A stretch of 64,000 nt of DNA from Labia minor (Eukaryota > Arthropoda > Insecta > Dermaptera > Spongiphoridae), in contig OY720347.1 of NCBI GenBank assembly GCA_963082975.1, positions 31,203,398 to 31,267,397 on the forward strand, read 5' to 3'. Below the pieces are notes generated by a model. That model worked only from the letters and a program-made list of their open reading frames with translations, was not told the origin of the DNA and did not search any database. Each line of letters opens with the position of its first letter. The stretch's first letter is position 1. Positions 59,883 through 64,000 of this stretch are shown here, piece after piece. A program made the translations under genes and the position numbers.

Positions 59883-60521
59883 AAATTAGCTGGAGTGTCT
59901 CCACTCGACTATCTCGCAATTTGAATTGGATTAAATAACATAATATATTATTTTTAAATTAAATTTAATTAATTATAAATTATAAATAATAAATATTAAA
60001 CCAGCGCATGTTTGGCTTTTTGTTGATGGGACCATGGCACGTGGTGGCGCGTGAGATTTGCAGTGTTAAAAAATTAATTCTGGTACTTTCAGCAATTCAA
60101 TCAAGCTGAAATTCTATATATAGCAGTTTTATACAATTATTAATCATGTGAAAAATTATCAAACATATATTTTTATTTTTACGGTCACTTTAGAGGAAAA
60201 AAAATCAAAACGTTGTAGGTAATGACCCTCTTCCGGTTGACCTACATTTCTCAAAAGTTGATAGAAAACTATGAATTTTGAATAATGTCCATGTACCAAA
60301 TTTCATCATTCTAGCTCAAACCGTTTTTGCGTAATCTTGCCTACATACATACACACACACATACACACACACATACATACACACATACACACACACACAC
60401 AGACATTTTTCTCAACCTTAGTGAAAATGATTCAGGAACCTTCAAAACGTATAAAAACATCAAAATCTCAACATCGAAAATTTTCGTGATCGCAATACTA
60501 TCTCTGGCGAGATAGTAAAAA
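59883..60521 (+). mobile_element. Family B HINE-like element, copy B3
   Basis: Same orientation as B2. Starts AAAATTAGCTGGAGTGTCTC and ends with the intact hairpin ACTATCTCTGGCGAGATAGT and AAAA. The CA-rich microsatellite at 60339-60402 yields a Thr-His string fused to a 35-residue pseudo-frame. B4 begins with no intervening unique DNA. Confidence 0.65.
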
Positions 60522-61142
60522 TCTGGAGTGCTCCACTTGACTATCTCGCAAATTTGAATTGGATTAAATAACAGATTTTATATTTAAATTAAATTTAATT
60601 GATTATAAGTTAAAATTAATAAATAATATATATTAAACCTTTTTGTTAATGGCACCACGTCACGTGCTGACGCGTGATATGTAGTGTAAAAAAATTAATT
60701 TCGGTACTTTCAGCGATTCAATCAAACTGAAATTCTATATATAGCAGTTTTATACAATTTTTAATCATGTGAAAAACTATCAAACATATATCTTTATTTT
60801 TACGGTCAGTTTAAATCAAAACGTGGTAGGTAATAATCCACATTCGGATGAGATACATTTCATAAAAGTTGTTAGAAAACTACAAATTTTGAATAATGCC
60901 CGTGTACCAAATTTCATTATTCTAGCTTAAACCTTTTTTGCGTAATCTTGTCTACATACACACACACACATATATATATATACCCAGAGAGAGAGAGAGA
61001 GAGAGAGACAGACGGACAGACAGATATTTTTCTCAACCTTAGTGAAAATTACTCAGAGACCTTCAAAACATATAAAAACATCAAAATCTCGACACCGAAA
61101 ATTTTCGTGATTGCAATACTATCTCTGGCGAGATAGTAAAAA
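60522..61142 (+). mobile_element. Family B HINE-like element, copy B4
   Basis: Tandem with B3. The start is decayed to TCTGGAGTGCTCCACTTGAC; the end has the intact hairpin CTATCTCTGGCGAGATAG. The microsatellite differs from its sisters: (AC)n, (AT)n, (GA)n and CAGA units at 60955-61025. It is the most diverged copy in the window, with deletions in the mid part (loss of the GCGCATGTTTGGC region). Confidence 0.65.
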
Positions 61143-61399
61143 GTAGCGCCACCGATCAACAAAATCAAGATTAAGGTTGAGAATACCCGTTTTACTGATC
61201 ATCCTCTTAGGTACTGTCCTTTGGTAGGTTGTACAAAATACAGAGGTTTTTTTTCTAAATTATCAAATTATGATAAATGAAATTACGTAATGTTGAATGT
61301 TAAATTTAAAAAAAATAAATTGTATAATAATTCTATAATTTTAAATCAGAGCTAAACAAATTTCTTAAATTTATTGCATTAGTGAAAACGATCCTAGTA

Positions 61400-61830
61400 A
61401 TTGAATATCTGTCAATCAGTAGTAGGGAATGTCATTCATGAGTCCAGCCAGTCGCAATCGGCGGCTCTTGTGGCACGCGTGTGGCAGATGTCAAGTGGCA
61501 CTCTTGGACCCCTCCGCTTATTAGTTTCTTTGGCCACCCCAACCCCATTCGATTACTCGCCATTGTCTCCCCGCGTTTGCATCCGTGATTGACATGTTTG
61601 CCAGGCCACGATTGAAAAGCCCAGCATCCTTCCAACTGACATCCATGTAAGACAAGCTTCGCTTTATAATTTCGAGGTATTACAAATAAGACGAGCTTTT
61701 TTCTATTCTGTTTGTCAACGATTTTGTTATTGAAATCATTGCAGCCCCTTAGTGATCCAATCCATTTTCTAAAGGAATAAACACTTTGCCAGCTGGATGT
61801 GATTTAGGTTAGAATAAATAAAAATTAATA
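61400..61830. other. Unique island with two Pbx/Meis-type sites
   Basis: About 430 bp of unique sequence. CTGTCAATCA (61409-61418, inverse TGATTGACAG) and TGATTGACA (61586-61594) both match the composite site bound by Pbx/Extradenticle with Meis/Homothorax. The intervening sequence is G+C-richer, with CACGCGTGTGG. Overlapping 63- and 67-codon frames on opposite strands carry no known domain. Candidate TALE-responsive regulatory element. Confidence 0.45.
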
Positions 61831-62019
61831 ATTCATTGATCAATCATTGCTTTATTCAATGTCCAAACAAAATATTCTTTGATAATCATGCACTCCTCTT
61901 TTTTCTATAAGTAGATTAAAATAATTTATTTAGTTCAATATTTAATATTATTATTATTATTAATTATTATTATTAATTGCGTATGGACCGTCTTGGATCA
62001 CGCAAAGCTCCCATAAATT

Positions 62020-62246
62020 TTTAGAAGCGCATCGCATCCTCATGGTTATGATGTGATTGCTGATGGCATTGACTTCTAATATTGAAATTATGATCTTCTT
62101 GTTCACAATGAACGCCACGCCCAGAAGTGGTAAACCTCTTCTAATTCGCTTGGCCGTCTTGCTCTTGAATATGCGATAGTTCTTATAGTCCATTGTATTT
62201 TCCATCCGTGAATCTTGTCTCTTGAAGAGCAATTATCTGGATATTC
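62020..62246 (-). pseudogene. LINE apurinic-type endonuclease fragment
   Basis: Minus-strand frames read 'NIQIIALQETRFTDGKYNGL', with the ALQETR motif whose Glu is a catalytic residue of LINE endonucleases. After a frameshift comes 'NYRIFKSKTAKRIRRGLPLL', then 'GVAFIVNKKIIISILEVNAI' and 'SNHIITMRMR'. This is the N-terminal third of an RTE-like endonuclease domain; the catalytic His/Asp part and the RT are absent. It lies inside the retroposon at 61949-62457 and is not functional. Confidence 0.8.
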
Positions 62247-62385
62247 TATCACGATTCATGGTTGCTTGTTTTGAGGTTATCCTGCAGGAGCAGGCTTTGT
62301 AGAACCAGGGCTTGTCAGTTCCTGGAGCTGGGGCATTAATTAATTAAATAATTAAATAATTAAATAAATATATAATCTTGAGTTC

Positions 62386-62457
62386 TATGCTGGGATTCGA
62401 ACTCAGGCTTCCTGTGTAGAAATCTCGTACTCTACCCACTCAGCCATGCTGCCCCAA
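62386..62457 (-). promoter_or_regulatory. tRNA-like head with RNA polymerase III A and B boxes
   Basis: GGCTGAGTGGGTAG near the 5' end and GAGTTCGAATCCC about 40 bases on match A- and B-box consensus. The T arm pairs well, but the acceptor and anticodon arms do not complete a cloverleaf. It would drive transcription of the retroposon from its own 5' end. Confidence 0.7.
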
Positions 62458-62472
62458 TTCAATATTTAATAT

Positions 62473-62733
62473 AATATATTTTTTTTAATTTTATTGGTTT
62501 TTGATATTTTTTTCCCATTTTAACCAAACTTTTCAATTATTTGAAATTAATTATTAATTCTTAAATCTTAAATTTAAGTGATCTTGAATTCCTTCATCAC
62601 AAACTACAATTCTTTTTTTAATTGTGTTTATTATACCAATATATTATAATAATAATTTATATAGGTATAATATACATTTTTAAATAAAAATAATAGGGAT
62701 TTTAAATTCATTTCTAATTTGTGATTAACATTA
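62473..62733. other. A+T-rich spacer
   Basis: Low-complexity A+T-rich DNA; nothing recognised. Confidence 0.55.
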
Positions 62734-62735
62734 TA

Positions 62736-63099
62736 TAGGGTAAAGCATATAGTCGTTGGCCCCCTTAAGCAATTCCTAGCAGTCTTTATCTGGACAAATT
62801 GCGGAACAATCTGTGTCAAATTAGGTTTGCAGAACATAGATACTATGAGCATTTTGACGAATAATAAATAAAATCATTTTATCATGACATTTTCAATAAG
62901 CACTTTAAAAAAAATCCTAAAAAATACAGTTATTGGCCCCCTGTTATAGTTATTGGCCTAGGTATTCTATAGTGATTATACATCCATACAACAAACGATT
63001 ATATAACCATAGTATATAGCGCAATTTTTAAAATACAAATCTCTTATTATTTGTGTTTTAGTAATAGGGGTTTAGTAATAGGGGGCCAATGACTCCCTA
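62736..63099. mobile_element. TA-flanked MITE with GGCCCCC motifs, 364 bp
   Basis: The left end TAGGGTAAAGCATATAGTCG is followed by TTGGCCCCC. The right end, reverse-complemented, is TAGGGAGTCATTGGCCCCC. Both ends are flanked by TA. The word GTTATTGGCC recurs inside at about 62931 and 62949. No coding sequence; probably a Tc1/mariner-superfamily MITE. Confidence 0.65.
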
Positions 63100-63101
63100 T
63101 A

Positions 63102-63689
63102 TAAGAAATAGTCGTTGTTTTGCTTATATTTTAGAGTAATTTTTACAATACATATATATATATACTTAATTCTAGTCCTTATTATTTACTAATATTTTTC
63201 AGGAAACTAACTTATAACTGAACATACATTTTTTTTATTAAATTATTTATATTAAGCTACACTCCTGGTCAATATCAAATATTAAATTCTAATAAAAACT
63301 TTTCTAAATTAAATATATATTATTATATTATAATTTTCTAAATTTATTTTATAATTGAATGAAAAATTCAATATTAAAAATAATTTTAAAAATTGTTAAA
63401 AATTTATGATTTAATTTATTTTTTGTTTTGAAATTAAAATTAATAAATCACGTAATTATGTAATTTGAATGAAAAAAAATATATTTATTTAATATTTTTT
63501 TTTAATAAAATCAAACCCAACAATCTTATTTAAATAAATAAAATGTAATCGATATTCTTAAAAATGACATTTTTTTCTTTTGTCTATTTTCGAGTTATAA
63601 CAATTTTTCTTATTTCGTTTTATTTAATATATTACATAATATAAATCAGTTAATATTTCTTTGAATGACTTTTTATTCTCAATTGATTT
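63102..63689. other. A+T-rich spacer
   Basis: Low-complexity A+T-rich DNA; nothing recognised. Confidence 0.6.
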
Positions 63690-64000
63690 AGATTATTTTC
63701 AAGTGATGTACAACCTGTATGTTGTATAAAAGTAACACGATAGTTTTGGATTCTCTTATCTGTCTTGAAAACTAACATTTGATTCAATTACTTGAATATG
63801 AAAGCGGCCAGAAGTATCACATTTCGATGCTTTGTTATGGAATCAGAATAGTAAACACAAAAGGATAAAAATGAATTCTACTCGAATTTCAAAAATGTTA
63901 TAATTGGGCTGTCAAGTCTACACACACAATACCTGCATATGCCTTCTGGAACCCCGCCCTTTTTCACCCTCGAATCACCACCTGAAGGTTATTCTACCAA
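63690..64000. other. Unique less A+T-rich island at right edge
   Basis: Mixed unique sequence running off the window, more G+C-rich towards the end (AACCCCGCCC). No frame or motif recognised. It may be the left part of a further island. Confidence 0.25.

Larger units (their letters stand above)
61949..62457 (-). mobile_element. tRNA-headed retroposon containing a LINE endonuclease segment
   Basis: Exact 15-bp target duplications TTCAATATTTAATAT lie at 61934-61948 and 62458-62472. On the minus strand: a tRNA-like head (62457-62386; A box GGCTGAGTGGGTAG, B box GAGTTCGAATCCC), a body with CTCCAGGAACTGACAAGCC and CTGCAGGATAACCTC, then a segment encoding LINE endonuclease peptides, then GGGAGCTTTGCGTGATCC and an (AAT)n tail. 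The head, body and tail match the 236-bp SINE at 37621-37856; the endonuclease segment is extra. The enclosing duplications show it was inserted as one unit. Confidence 0.85.

Noticed and set aside
60327-60515. Thr-His-rich frame sharing a 35-residue tail with 60948-61136
   Set aside because: The shared tail is the non-coding 3' part of family B; the frame is not kept in all copies, and the start is the CA microsatellite.
1-64000. CRISPR array, prokaryotic operon, prophage or plasmid origin
   Set aside because: No spaced direct repeats of the right type, no ribosome-binding-site-led genes, and the transposon content is animal.

Overview
This is an A+T-rich animal sequence (by eye roughly three quarters A+T) with no complete protein-coding gene, rRNA or functional tRNA that I can support. 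The transposon set points to an invertebrate, most likely an arthropod: mariner of two families, pogo/Tigger, several hAT families, non-LTR retrotransposon tails, tRNA-headed retroposons, and microsatellite-bearing elements built like Helentron-derived HINE/DINE-1 elements. The species cannot be fixed from the sequence alone.

Two kinds of information stand out from the A+T-rich background. The first is transposon debris. One LINE family has left at least eight 5'-truncated pieces (about 4.8, 7.6, 8.0, 14.7, 19.7, 22.1, 34.2 and 50 kb, and perhaps 57.9 kb); the 34 kb piece still reads through the YADD box to near the C terminus. hAT elements with 8-bp target duplications lie at 611-928, 4544-4750, 28657-28850 and, one inside the other, at 25961-27170. 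TA-flanked elements are mariner (10943-11458, 30676-30897, 38296-38660), Tigger (20911-21441), a long-TIR element with an eroded transposase end (24161-24668) and a small MITE (62736-63099). Family A HINE-like elements lie at 5.4, 6.0, 13.5, 15.8, 19.3 and 35.2 kb. Family B lies at 38.8 kb and as a cluster of three at 59-61 kb.

The second is a series of about 25 unique, less A+T-rich islands of 150-750 bp, about one every 2-3 kb. They lack convincing reading frames but carry homeodomain-type cores and, in two cases, paired TALE/Hox composite sites (TGATTTAT twice at 51.2 kb; TGATTGACA-type twice at 61.4-61.6 kb). This layout is what one expects of a regulatory gene desert or very large intron near a developmental gene. 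That is inference; comparison with a related genome would test it.

The most unusual items are: a 509-bp tRNA-headed retroposon with exact 15-bp target duplications whose body holds a LINE endonuclease segment (61949-62457), with a 236-bp sibling lacking it (37621-37856, exact 14-bp duplications); a HINE-like family with internal LTR-like repeats and a recombined short form; a perfect 148-bp inverted repeat at 52296-52613; and a nested pair of hAT elements with both target duplications intact.
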